From Kaistia granuli DSM 23481 (lineage in GTDB: Bacteria > Pseudomonadota > Alphaproteobacteria > Rhizobiales > Kaistiaceae), in assembly GCF_000380505.1 (NCBI RefSeq), contig NZ_AQYH01000010.1, positions 496,001-560,000 of the forward strand: DNA of 64,000 bases. Direction: 5' to 3'. Numbering within the stretch: position 1 is the first letter of the stretch; each line of letters opens with the position of its first letter. The notes beneath the pieces are model-generated. The model was given only the letters and a program-made list of their open reading frames with translations. It made no database searches and was not told the origin of the DNA. Made by a program: the position numbers and the translations under genes. Shown piece after piece: positions 44,925-56,001 of this stretch.

Positions 44925-45734
44925 ATGTCGCACGCTGCCACGCCGTTCGAGATCTATCTGCGGCGCTGGTCGCTCGTGCCGGACGGAGCGCCCGTCGTCA
45001 CCCATACCAGCGAATTGCTGCCCGTCCGTCGCGACGGCGAGCCGCTGATGCTGAAGGTCTCGCAGGCCGAGGAGGAACGCTTCGGCGGGCTGCTGATGCT
45101 CTGGTGGAATGGCGACGGCGCCGTACGGGTCGTGGCGCATGACGAGGACGCGCTCCTGATGGAGCGCGCCGTCGGCTCGCGCTCGCTCGCCGATATGGCG
45201 CGGCGGGGGGAGGACGACGAGGCCAGCGCCATCCTCTGCGCCGTCGCGGCCCGGCTGCATGCGCCGCGCTCCGAGCCGCCGCCGGCGCTGCAGCCGCTCG
45301 ACGCGCGGTTTCGCGCCCTGTTCGCCGGGGCCGGGCAGGGCGGTGTGCTCGCCGAAGCCGCCGCGACGGCGCGGGCCCTGCTCGACAGCCCGCGCGACAT
45401 CGGCGTGCTGCATGGCGATCTGCACCACGACAACGTGCTCGATGCCGGCCGGCGCGGCTTTCTCGCGATCGACCCGAAGCGGCTTCTGGGCGAACGCGGC
45501 TTCGATTTCGCCAATCTCTTCTGCAATCCCGACGCCGCCGTGGCGCTCGCGCCCGGCCGCCTGGCGCGGCAGGCCGGCATCGTCGCGGCGGCGGCCGGGC
45601 TGGATCGCCGGCGACTGTTGCAGTGGATCCTGGCCTATGCCGGCCTGTCGGCGGCCTGGCATGTCGAGGACGGCACCGATCCCGACCTGGCGCTCCGGGT
45701 CGCCGCGCTGGCGCTGGCCGAGCTGGACCGGTGA
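44925..45734 (+). CDS. Aminoglycoside phosphotransferase family (APH(6)-like)
   Basis: A 269-aa kinase-fold protein. The catalytic loop is H163-G-D165-LHHDN, and the metal-binding Asp183 lies in FLAIDPKRLLGERGFDFANLF. The 'AIDPK....GE..FD.AN' pattern is that of the aminoglycoside/hydroxyurea resistance kinase group, which includes streptomycin 6-phosphotransferases. Whether it confers resistance is unknown; chromosomal homologues often act on other substrates. The ATG at 44925 follows AAAGGGA. No mobile element flanks it, so recent transfer is not indicated. Confidence 0.85.
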   Translation: MSHAATPFEIYLRRWSLVPDGAPVVTHTSELLPVRRDGEPLMLKVSQAEEERFGGLLMLWWNGDGAVRVVAHDEDALLMERAVGSRSLADMARRGEDDEASAILCAVAARLHAPRSEPPPALQPLDARFRALFAGAGQGGVLAEAAATARALLDSPRDIGVLHGDLHHDNVLDAGRRGFLAIDPKRLLGERGFDFANLFCNPDAAVALAPGRLARQAGIVAAAAGLDRRRLLQWILAYAGLSAAWHVEDGTDPDLALRVAALALAELDR

Positions 45735-45785
45735 GCGCACGGAGCGGCGCTGGTTACGCGAAGACGCGATAGGGGCCGTCGGTGC

Positions 45786-46613
45786 TCAGGGGTGCCCGTA
45801 TCGCGCCATGCAATGCCAGACCCATTTCGCCGTCTGGTAGTCGAGCCGGCGATCGCGGGCGCGCCACAGGATCTCCGGCGTCACGATCCCGCTCTCCGCG
45901 ATCCGCGCGATGGCGCTGGCGGCGTCCGGTCCCCGAAATTGTTCGCAGTCGGCGATCCGCTCCAGGGGCAAGCGAAAGCCGTCGTGCCATTCCACCGTGC
46001 AGCCGAGCGAACCCGCGACTTCCTCGATCATCGTGCCTCGAAACGAGGGATCGAGGACGAGGGCGTCGACATCCCTGTCGATATGCAGGGGGCCATGGAC
46101 GTGAGCTTCGATGTAGTTGTCCAGCCACGGATCGAGGTCCCTGCTATTCGCCTTGGCCATGGTGACGAGCGGGCCGGCATCGCCGACGGCGAAATCGCTC
46201 GGCTGCCAATGGCTGTCCGGATAGCAGAACGATGTGCGCGAGCGGACATGGGGCGCGAGGCGAAAATGGGAGGAGCCGAAGCGACGCGATCCGCCGACGG
46301 GATCGTCGCGATAGTTCAGGGCGCCATATTTCGGCCGGAAGGAGGGATCGCCGTCGTCATAGGCGCCTCCGAACATCCGGCTCTCCCAATTCCAGCGGTC
46401 GCCGCCACGATAGGCCGTCAGACCGCCGCTGCTGGTGCCTGTCTCGAACTGAGAGCGATAGGTGCCATGCTGGGCGAGGAACTCGATGACCGTGCTGTCT
46501 GCAACGCCGATATCCGGGTGGAAATTCAGCGTGATCGGATGCGCCGCGCCGTCCGGTGCCGGTGCGGAGAGCTGGCGTAGATGGGTGAGCGCGCGTTCGA
46601 CGAAGTCGTTCAT
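45786..46613 (-). CDS. DUF3626 domain protein
   Basis: A 275-aa protein. The stretch FRPKYGALNYRDDPVGGSRR and then FGSSHFRLAPHVRSRTSFCYPDS is the core I associate with DUF3626. An upstream block has HGTYRSQFETGTSSGGLTAYRGGDRWNWESR. A conserved EAHVHGPLHIDRDVDALVLDPSF follows. No function is established. It has no signal peptide or membrane segment. It is flanked by single genes on the other strand, so it has no evident partner. Confidence 0.7.
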   Translation of the reverse strand: MNDFVERALTHLRQLSAPAPDGAAHPITLNFHPDIGVADSTVIEFLAQHGTYRSQFETGTSSGGLTAYRGGDRWNWESRMFGGAYDDGDPSFRPKYGALNYRDDPVGGSRRFGSSHFRLAPHVRSRTSFCYPDSHWQPSDFAVGDAGPLVTMAKANSRDLDPWLDNYIEAHVHGPLHIDRDVDALVLDPSFRGTMIEEVAGSLGCTVEWHDGFRLPLERIADCEQFRGPDAASAIARIAESGIVTPEILWRARDRRLDYQTAKWVWHCMARYGHP

Positions 46614-46915
46614 GGTCTCGCGTGCATATCAAGGGCGGGATCGAAGTTCCACTGATCCACCGCCAGGGATGCATGCCGCCTGCGCTGGCGATGCCATTTC
46701 GACCCTTTCCTGTTCGCGTCTGCCGTAGAGGCGAGAGAGTATCCGGGCATGGATGACCCAGAGGACCCGCCTTCGTCTATTTGTGCAGTGCGAGATGAGA
46801 TTGGCCGTCTTTTGCTCAGCGCGTGCAAAGTTCATAAATCCGTTTGAATGGTGGATCAACCTGCGGCATGCTCACCTTCAGCCCCAATTCAAAGAGGGCA
46901 TGGGAGGGAAATAGA
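46614..46915. other. Gene-free region upstream of the sugar ABC importer
   Basis: A 302-base divergent intergenic stretch between the DUF3626 gene and the binding-protein gene. It must contain the importer's promoter. I see no convincing operator or riboswitch; only the ribosome-binding site GGGAGGGAAAT directly before the ATG at 46916 is clear. Confidence 0.5.
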
Positions 46916-47875
46916 ATGTCGAATATTGCAAGGTCAGTGCTTGCTGCCGGTGCGATCGCGCTCGCGGCCATGTCCACCGCGCCGACGCAGGCGGTCGCGC
47001 AGGAAAAGATCGAGATCCTGACCTCGGTCCCGGGCCTGACCTTCCCGTTCTTCGTCCACATGATGAACGCATTCAAGGCCGAGGCCGAGAAGCAGGGCGT
47101 CACGGCGATCGAGAGCGATGGCCAGGTGTCCTCGCCCAAGCAGACGGCCGACGTCGAAGCGGCGATCGCTCGCGGCGTGAAGGGCATCGTCATCAGCCCG
47201 AACGAAGTCGACGCCATGGCGCCGGCGCTGCAGCAGGCCGTCGAGGCCGGCATTCCGGTCGTCACCGTCGACCGTCGCGTCGCGCAGGTTGAAGGCATTC
47301 TCGGTCATATCGGCGCCGACAATGTCAAGGGCGGCGAAGCCCAGGCTGAGCTGATCATGAAGCTCTATCCCGATGGCGCCACCATCGTGAACCTGCAGGG
47401 CCAGTCGGGCGCCTCGCCGGCGATCGACCGCAACAAGGGCCTGCACAACGTCCTCGACAAGGCGGCCGACAAGTACAAGATCGTGTTCGAGCAGACGGCC
47501 GGCTTCGATCGCGCCAAGGGCCTCTCGGTCACCGAAGCGGCGCTCGCCGCCCTGCCGGAAGCCCCGAAGGTCATCGTCGCCGCCAATGACGACATGGCGC
47601 TCGGCGCGATGGAAGCGGTGAAGGCCCGCAATCTCTCGGGCATCGCCATCATCGGCTTCGACGCTCTGCCGGAAGCGCTCGGCCAGGTTCGTGACGGCGG
47701 CCTGACCGCCACGATCGAGCAGTTCCCGGGCAAGCAGAGCGCCATGGGCGTCGACATGCTCGTCGACTTCATCAAGAACCAGAAGAAGCCGGCCGAGGCA
47801 CTCACCCTGCTCACGCCGGTCGCGATCACCAAGGACAACCTCAACGTCGCCGAGCGTCTCAGCGAACTGAAGTAG
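46916..47875 (+). CDS. Sugar ABC transporter substrate-binding protein (ribose type)
   Basis: A 319-aa periplasmic protein of the RbsB/FrcB fold (Peripla_BP_4). The signal peptide (MSNIARSVLAAGAIALAAMS to AVAQ) is followed by ILTSVPGLTFPFFVHMMNAFKAEAEKQG, and then GVKGIVISPNEVDAMAPALQQAVEAGIPVVTVDRRV (shown in parts here). NDDMALGAMEAVKA and IIGFDALPEAL are typical ribose-binding-type motifs. The sugar is probably a pentose, fructose or similar; sequence alone does not decide. It is first in the importer operon, with a hairpin after it. Confidence 0.92.
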   Translation: MSNIARSVLAAGAIALAAMSTAPTQAVAQEKIEILTSVPGLTFPFFVHMMNAFKAEAEKQGVTAIESDGQVSSPKQTADVEAAIARGVKGIVISPNEVDAMAPALQQAVEAGIPVVTVDRRVAQVEGILGHIGADNVKGGEAQAELIMKLYPDGATIVNLQGQSGASPAIDRNKGLHNVLDKAADKYKIVFEQTAGFDRAKGLSVTEAALAALPEAPKVIVAANDDMALGAMEAVKARNLSGIAIIGFDALPEALGQVRDGGLTATIEQFPGKQSAMGVDMLVDFIKNQKKPAEALTLLTPVAITKDNLNVAERLSELK

Positions 47876-47895
47876 TCCCCGGGATCCGGGGCGAG

Positions 47896-47929
47896 GGCGT
47901 TTCGCGCGGTCAGCGCGCGGAACGCCTTT
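47896..47929 (+). terminator. Hairpin after binding-protein gene (partial terminator)
   Basis: GGCGTT-T-CGCGCG (47896-47908) pairs with CGCGCG-G-AACGCC (47914-47926), 13 bp including one U-G pair, loop GTCAG, followed by only TTTG. It lies 20 nt after the stop and 185 nt before the ATPase gene. Such hairpins often raise the amount of binding-protein mRNA over the downstream genes. Confidence 0.6.
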
Positions 47930-48110
47930 GTCGTCTCTGGCCCTCGCATCGGCCACGCCGAGGGGCCTCCCGGATCTTCCACGACGCGCCGCGCCGGACA
48001 TTTCGATATCGGATTCAGGCGCGCCCGCCGCGCCATCCCGTCCTGCCGTCTCGCTCGCTCCCCTGTCGGGGAGGGCGGACGTTCCCGTGCTCCATCGCAA
48101 GCGAAGACCG

Positions 48111-49649
48111 ATGACCGATCCTGAAATCCTCCTGAAGATGACCGGCATCGCCAAGAGCTTTCCCGGCGTCAAGGCGCTCGATGGCGTCGATCTCGAGATC
48201 GCGCCCGCCGAGATCCACGCGCTGCTTGGCGAGAACGGCGCCGGCAAGTCGACCCTCCTGAAGATCCTCGCCGGCGCGCAATCGCCGGACCGCGGCACGA
48301 TCTCGTTCGAGGGGAACGACGTCACCCTGCCGACGCCGCAGGCGGCCCAGAAGCTCGGCATCGTCACGATCTATCAGGAATTCACGCTCGCCCCCGACAT
48401 GACGATCGCCGAGAACGTCTTCATCGGTCGCGAGCCCGGTTCCCGCCTCTTCCTCAACTGGTCGAAGATGGCGGCGGAAACGCTGAAGCTGATCCGCCGC
48501 ATCGGCCTCGAGCGCAGCCCGATGACGCTGGTACGCGACCTCTCTGTCGCCGAGCAGCAGATGGTCGAGATCGCGCGGGCCCTGTCGATGCATTCGCGCG
48601 TCATCATCATGGACGAGCCGACCTCGGCGCTCAGCCTGGCCGAGGTGGACAAGCTGTTCCGCATCGTCCGCCAGCTGAAGTCGGAAGGCATCTCGATCAT
48701 CTTCGTCACCCACCGGCTCGAAGAGGTGATCGAGATCTGCGATCGCTTCACGGTGCTGCGCGACGGCCGCAATGTCGGCGCCGGCAAGGTCAGCGAGATC
48801 ACCATCGACGGCATCATCCGCCTGATGGTCGGCCGCGAGGTCAACGCGCTGTTCGCCCATCGCGAGGATAGCGGCGCCGGCGAGGTGGCGCTCGCCGTCG
48901 AAGGGCTGACCCGCCGCCGCAGCGCGCACGACCCGCACGCCACCGAGCTGCAGGACGTGTCGTTCCATGTGCGGCGCGGCGAGATCCTCGGCATTGCCGG
49001 CCTCGTCGGGGCGGGGCGCACCGAGACGGCCCGGGCGATCTTCGGCGCCGATCCGTTCGATTCCGGCCGCGTCCTGATCGACGGCCAGCCGGTCGACATC
49101 CGCTCGCCGCGCGATGCGATCAAGCATGGCGTCGGCCTGGTGCCGGAGGACCGCAAGCAGCAGGCGCTGTTCCTGAGCCAGGCGATCCGCACCAATCTCT
49201 CGATCGCCGCCCTCGACCGCATCGACCGCTTCGGCCTGTTCATCGACGAGCGCAAGGAGCGCAGTCTCGTCGAGGAATACCGCAAGCTGCTCAACATCCG
49301 CATGGCGAGCATCGACCAGGCCGTCGGCAATCTCTCCGGCGGCAACCAGCAGAAGGTGGTGCTGGCCCGCTGGCTGGCGCTGCGGCCGAAGGTGCTGATC
49401 GTCGACGAGCCGACCCGTGGCATCGACATCGGCGCCAAGGTCGAGGTGCACAATCTGCTTTTCGAGATGGCCCGCTCCGGCATCGCCGTGATCGCCATCT
49501 CGTCCGAACTTCCCGAGGTTCTCGCGGTCGCCGACCGGATCGTCACGATGCGCGAAGGGCGCGTCACCGGCGAGGTCATGCGGGCCGACGCGACCCAGGA
49601 AAAGCTGATGACCATGATGACGCTCAGCGCCGCCGGCCGAGCTGCGTGA
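48111..49649 (+). CDS. Sugar ABC transporter ATP-binding protein (double domain)
   Basis: A 512-aa ATPase with two ABC domains in tandem, like RbsA, XylG or AraG. In domain one, Walker A is GENGAGKST (about 39-47), with LSVAEQQMVEIARAL and IIMDEPTSAL. In domain two, the P-loop is the degenerate GLVGAGRTE, and the signature NLSGGNQQKVVLARWLA and IVDEPTRGIDIGAK are intact. Asymmetry of this kind is normal in the group. The ATG at 48111 begins the family-like MTDPEILLKMTGIAKSFPGV. It precedes the permease by 19 nt. Confidence 0.94.
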   Translation: MTDPEILLKMTGIAKSFPGVKALDGVDLEIAPAEIHALLGENGAGKSTLLKILAGAQSPDRGTISFEGNDVTLPTPQAAQKLGIVTIYQEFTLAPDMTIAENVFIGREPGSRLFLNWSKMAAETLKLIRRIGLERSPMTLVRDLSVAEQQMVEIARALSMHSRVIIMDEPTSALSLAEVDKLFRIVRQLKSEGISIIFVTHRLEEVIEICDRFTVLRDGRNVGAGKVSEITIDGIIRLMVGREVNALFAHREDSGAGEVALAVEGLTRRRSAHDPHATELQDVSFHVRRGEILGIAGLVGAGRTETARAIFGADPFDSGRVLIDGQPVDIRSPRDAIKHGVGLVPEDRKQQALFLSQAIRTNLSIAALDRIDRFGLFIDERKERSLVEEYRKLLNIRMASIDQAVGNLSGGNQQKVVLARWLALRPKVLIVDEPTRGIDIGAKVEVHNLLFEMARSGIAVIAISSELPEVLAVADRIVTMREGRVTGEVMRADATQEKLMTMMTLSAAGRAA

Positions 49650-49668
49650 CCCAACAAGGAATACGGTA

Positions 49669-50688
49669 ATGACGGACGTGAAACGAGAAACGGCGGAAAA
49701 CGCGGGCTTCGACCTGTTCGGGGCGCTGGCGCGGTTTGCGCCGCTGATCTTCCTGATCGCCCTGATGATCATCTTCGCGGTGCTCGAACCGCGCTTCATG
49801 TCGTCGATCAACCTGTTCAACGTGATGCGGCAGGTGTCGATCACGGGTCTGCTGGCGATCGGCATGACCTTCGTCATCCTGACCGCCGGCATCGACCTGT
49901 CGATCGGCTCGCTGCTGGCCTTCGCCGGCCTCGTCGCCGCCGCCGTCGCCAAGGGCGGCATGCAGGACCGCTTCACGGTAGGCGAGGGCGTTATCGGCTA
50001 TGGCTGGCAGCTGGCAGCACTCGCCGCGATCGCGGTCGGCGTCTGCGGCGGGATGCTGCAGGGTCTCGCCATCACGCGGCTGAAGGTGCCGCCCTTCGTC
50101 GTGACGCTGGGCGGCATGTCGGTGTTCCGCGGCGCGGCGCTGCTGTTCGCCGCCGGCGGCCCGATCTCCGGCTTCCAGCCCGACTATACCTGGTGGGGCC
50201 AGGGCAAGATCGGCCCGGTGCCGGTTCCGGTCATCATCTTCCTGGTCGCGGCGCTGCTGGCCCATATCGCGCTGCGCTACATGCGCTACGGCCGGCAGGT
50301 CTATGCGGTCGGCGGCAATCCGGAAGCGGCGCGGCTATCCGGCCTCAACGTCAACTGGGTGATCTGCAGCGTCTACGTCATCATGGGCTTCTTCGCCGGC
50401 CTCGGCGCCTTCGTGCTGTCGGCCCGCCTGAATTCCGCCGAGGCCGTGGCCGGCACCGGCTACGAGCTGACCGTGATTGCCTCGGTCGTCATCGGCGGCA
50501 CCTCGCTGTTCGGCGGCGTCGGTACGATCTTCGGTACCGTGATCGGCTCGATCCTGATCGGTGTTCTGCTGAACGGCCTCGTGCTGATGAACGTCTCGTC
50601 CTACATCCAGCAGATCATCATCGGCGTGATCATCGTCCTGGCGGTCGCCTTCGACACCTTCGCCAAATCGCGCCGCCGCAAGGCGTAG
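49669..50688 (+). CDS. Sugar ABC transporter permease (RbsC type)
   Basis: A 339-aa permease with about 8-10 membrane helices. SITGLLAIGMTFVILTAGIDLSIGS contains the diagnostic GIDLS, followed later by MRYGRQVYAVGGNPEAARLSGLNV and LTVIASVVIGGTSLFGGVGTI. It completes the importer with the binding protein and the ATPase. A strong terminator follows. Confidence 0.94.
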   Translation: MTDVKRETAENAGFDLFGALARFAPLIFLIALMIIFAVLEPRFMSSINLFNVMRQVSITGLLAIGMTFVILTAGIDLSIGSLLAFAGLVAAAVAKGGMQDRFTVGEGVIGYGWQLAALAAIAVGVCGGMLQGLAITRLKVPPFVVTLGGMSVFRGAALLFAAGGPISGFQPDYTWWGQGKIGPVPVPVIIFLVAALLAHIALRYMRYGRQVYAVGGNPEAARLSGLNVNWVICSVYVIMGFFAGLGAFVLSARLNSAEAVAGTGYELTVIASVVIGGTSLFGGVGTIFGTVIGSILIGVLLNGLVLMNVSSYIQQIIIGVIIVLAVAFDTFAKSRRRKA

Positions 50689-50724
50689 GCGGATCGGCAC
50701 AAGCCGGTCGCCTGGAAAACACGA

Positions 50725-50760
50725 GACATGGCCGCGCTTCTGCGCGGCCATGTCCGTTTT
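50725..50760 (+). terminator. Intrinsic terminator of the sugar importer operon
   Basis: GACATGGCCGCGC (50725-50737), loop TTCT, and GCGCGGCCATGTC (50742-50754) form a perfect 13-bp stem followed by CGTTTT. It starts 36 nt after the permease stop. Confidence 0.85.
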
Positions 50761-50898
50761 GGGCGCGGCACGCGCTGTCGTCACGATCGCGCGAAGTCGA
50801 ACGGGATGGTTCCTGTTCCGGCGATAGTGTCGTAACGTCAACCTGCTATCTGGCCGCGTGGCCGACAGCGTCTTGCCAACGACCCTGAGGAGGAAGCA

Positions 50899-51747
50899 AT
50901 GCTCAAGCATGCACTGACGCCACCAAAGGGATCGGGAGGCGGGTGGCGGATCGCGGTTGTGGCTGGCATCATGGCCTTCGCGGCGACGGGCCAGCCCGCC
51001 TGGGCCCAGGATGCCAAGCAGGCAGACGCTGCCGCCGAGCAGAACCGCCAGGAAGCGATCGAGATCGTCAAGGGCATGGCGAAGTATGTCGGTGGTCAGA
51101 AGAACATCGACATCGAGTACGACAGCGCCCTCGAGGTTGTCTCGCCACAGCTGGAGAAGCTCCAGTTCAACAGTTCCGGCGAGGCGAAGATCAGCCGTCC
51201 CGACCAGTTCCGGGTCAGCCGCACCGGCGGCTATGCCGATGTCGAGCTGATCTATGACGGCAAGAGCGTGACCGTGTTCGACAAGAATACGAACACCTAT
51301 GCCAGCGAGCCGATGACCGGATCGATCGATGAGGTCGTTGACCGGCTGCGCAACGCCTTCATGCTCGACCTTCCGGCCGCTGACCTTCTCGTCACCGATT
51401 CCTTCAACGCGCTGATGGCCGACGTCGTCGACGCCAAGCATATCGGCAGGGGCGTCATCGACAATGTCAGCTGCGAGCATGTCGCGTTCCGCAATGCCGA
51501 CACGGACTGGCAACTCTGGGTCGAGACCGGCGCGCAGCCGATTCCCTGCAAGATGGTGATCACCAGCAAGGCCGTGACCGGCGCGCCGCAATACACGATC
51601 CAGTTCACGGACTGGGAGACCGGCGACGCCTTCCCGCCGGGCACCTTCACCTTCACGCCCCCCGCCGGCGCGAAAAAGGTCGATTTCAACGCGCTCTCCG
51701 GCATCGACGAGATACCGCCCGGCGCCACGGCAGGAGACACGAAATGA
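50899..51747 (+). CDS. DUF2092 periplasmic protein
   Basis: A 282-aa exported protein. The signal peptide (IAVVAGIMAFAATGQPAWAQ) is near residue 35. The mature part has a LolA/LolB-like beta pattern with MSRPDQFRVSRTGGYADVELIYDGKSVTVFD-like strands and the ending PPAGAKKVDFNAL. I recognise DUF2092, a family of putative outer-membrane-related carriers of unknown function. It overlaps the next gene by ATGA, so the two act as a unit. Confidence 0.82.
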   Translation: MLKHALTPPKGSGGGWRIAVVAGIMAFAATGQPAWAQDAKQADAAAEQNRQEAIEIVKGMAKYVGGQKNIDIEYDSALEVVSPQLEKLQFNSSGEAKISRPDQFRVSRTGGYADVELIYDGKSVTVFDKNTNTYASEPMTGSIDEVVDRLRNAFMLDLPAADLLVTDSFNALMADVVDAKHIGRGVIDNVSCEHVAFRNADTDWQLWVETGAQPIPCKMVITSKAVTGAPQYTIQFTDWETGDAFPPGTFTFTPPAGAKKVDFNALSGIDEIPPGATAGDTK

Positions 51748-52052
51748 CTCGAATTACCCATAGTCCCCTACGCGCCCTGGGCATGGTCGTGGCCATCGTC
51801 GCCGGCGCCGGCGGCCTGTTCATCGGTGAGGAGCCGACGGCTTATGCGCCGTTTTCGATCGTCAGCCAGGCAGAGGCCCGCGTCGGCCGGCCCCTGACTC
51901 CGGTGAGCTATGCCGGCGTCGCGCGCCGGACGACGCGACGCGCCGTTGTCGGTACTGCGGCCGTCGCCGGAACCGCCTATGCGGTGGCCCCGCGCGCCGG
52001 CTGCATCGAGGCGATCGACGCTTATGGCCGCACCTATTGGCGCTGCCCGTAG
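51744..52052 (+). CDS. Small exported protein partnered with DUF2092
   Basis: A 102-aa protein of unknown function. It has an N-terminal hydrophobic segment (ALGMVVAIVAGAGGLFIG) and a C-terminal part with a Cys pair (AGCIEAIDAYGRTYWRCP). Small proteins of this kind often follow DUF2092 genes. Translational coupling (ATGA overlap) implies a shared role. Convergent with uvrA; a terminator for uvrA lies just beyond. Confidence 0.7.
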   Translation: MTRITHSPLRALGMVVAIVAGAGGLFIGEEPTAYAPFSIVSQAEARVGRPLTPVSYAGVARRTTRRAVVGTAAVAGTAYAVAPRAGCIEAIDAYGRTYWRCP

Positions 52053-52095
52053 CCTCAGACCCTTTCACGTTCCCGCTGGCAACGGTGTGCGATCC

Positions 52096-52123
52096 AAAAA
52101 AGACCCCGCCGGTTGGCGAGGCC
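52096..52123 (-). terminator. Intrinsic terminator of uvrA
   Basis: On the minus strand, GGCCTCGCC (complement of 52115-52123), loop AACC, and GGCGGGGTC (complement of 52102-52110) pair over 9 bp with two G-U pairs, followed by six Ts (complement of 52096-52101). It lies 43 nt after the uvrA stop. Confidence 0.85.
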
Positions 52124-52165
52124 CCGTTTGGGCCGGGCAGCCGCCGGCGGTGCTGCGGCGAGGGG

Positions 52166-55093
<2,928 letters not shown>

Positions 55094-55244
55094 GTGTCGT
55101 CTATCCAATGGAAGGGGCGGGCGCGGCAGCGCCAAGGCCCAAATTTAGGCTATTGGCCTCTCCATACAAGGAGGCGGCCCAGATTGTCGCGGCATTCGAG
55201 TGACTCACCTGACGCGATCTTGCCAGTTCAGCTGGAATTGTCTA

Positions 55245-55259
55245 GAACAAAAAGGGAAC
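55245..55259. promoter_or_regulatory. LexA (SOS) box between uvrA and ssb
   Basis: GAAC (55245-55248), 7 bases, GAAC (55256-55259) is a perfect alphaproteobacterial SOS box (GAAC-N7-GAAC). It lies 152 bp from the uvrA start and 121 bp from the ssb start, in the 286-bp divergent region. Confidence 0.85.
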
Positions 55260-55379
55260 AATGTGAGGTAAGGCTCCCCAGGCTCAATTGTCTGATGTGG
55301 ACAAGGCCGGATTGTCGCGGGCGGGCCGTGTCATTTCGGGATAGTTTGGGGTCAGCAAAGAGGCAAGAAGGAACAGACC

Positions 55380-55886
55380 ATGGCCGGAAGCGTCAACAAG
55401 GTCATTCTCGTCGGCAATCTCGGGCGCGACCCCGAAGTGCGGCGCATGAATTCGGGCGAGTCGGTCGTCAATCTGAACATCGCGACGTCTGAGAGCTGGC
55501 GCGACAAGCAGAGCGGCGAGCGCAAGGAAAAGACCGAGTGGCATCGCGTGGTGATCTTCAACGAGAACCTCGCCAAGATCGCCGAGCAGTATCTGAAGAA
55601 GGGCTCGAAGGTTTACGTCGAGGGCCAGCTGCAGACGCGCAAGTGGACCGACCAGCAGGGCGCCGAGAAGTTCACCACCGAGATCGTGCTGCAGCGCTTC
55701 CGCGGTGAGCTGACGCTGCTCGACGGACGTTCGGGCGGCGGCGAGCAGTCGGACTACCAGGGCGGCGGCGGCAGCGATTTCGGTCGCTCGAGCCCGCTCG
55801 AGGCTCCGCGTGGCGGCGGCCAGTCGCGCCAGCCGGCGGCTTCCTCGTCCTACGCGGCCGACCTCGACGACGACATCCCGTTCTAG
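55380..55886 (+). CDS. ssb: Single-stranded DNA-binding protein
   Basis: A 168-aa SSB. The OB fold (about 1-110) starts [21 protein letters not shown] and includes [31 protein letters not shown]-type sequence. A Gly/Ser/Gln-rich linker and the acidic tail DLDDDIPF follow; the tail is the docking site for repair proteins. It is divergent from uvrA, with a shared LexA box, and ends at a strong terminator. Confidence 0.97.
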   Translation: MAGSVNKVILVGNLGRDPEVRRMNSGESVVNLNIATSESWRDKQSGERKEKTEWHRVVIFNENLAKIAEQYLKKGSKVYVEGQLQTRKWTDQQGAEKFTTEIVLQRFRGELTLLDGRSGGGEQSDYQGGGGSDFGRSSPLEAPRGGGQSRQPAASSSYAADLDDDIPF

Positions 55887-55946
55887 GGTCGTGGGCGCTT
55901 CTCTCCCGTGTGAGAGAGGCCGATCCTCGCGGATCCCGAATGAAGA

Positions 55947-55976
55947 CCCGGGAAGCGGCCGCTTCCCGGGTTTTTT
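55947..55976 (+). terminator. Intrinsic terminator of ssb
   Basis: CCCGGGAAGCGG (55947-55958) and CCGCTTCCCGGG (55959-55970) form a perfect 24-bp palindrome directly followed by TTTTTT. It lies 60 nt after the ssb stop. Confidence 0.9.
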
Positions 55977-56001
55977 GTTGGTGACCGCCTGGCGTCGCCG
56001 C

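Noticed and set aside
48015-49976. 653-codon open frame antisense to the sugar ABC ATPase
   Set aside because: The plus strand encodes a complete double-domain ATPase; the antisense frame has no motif.
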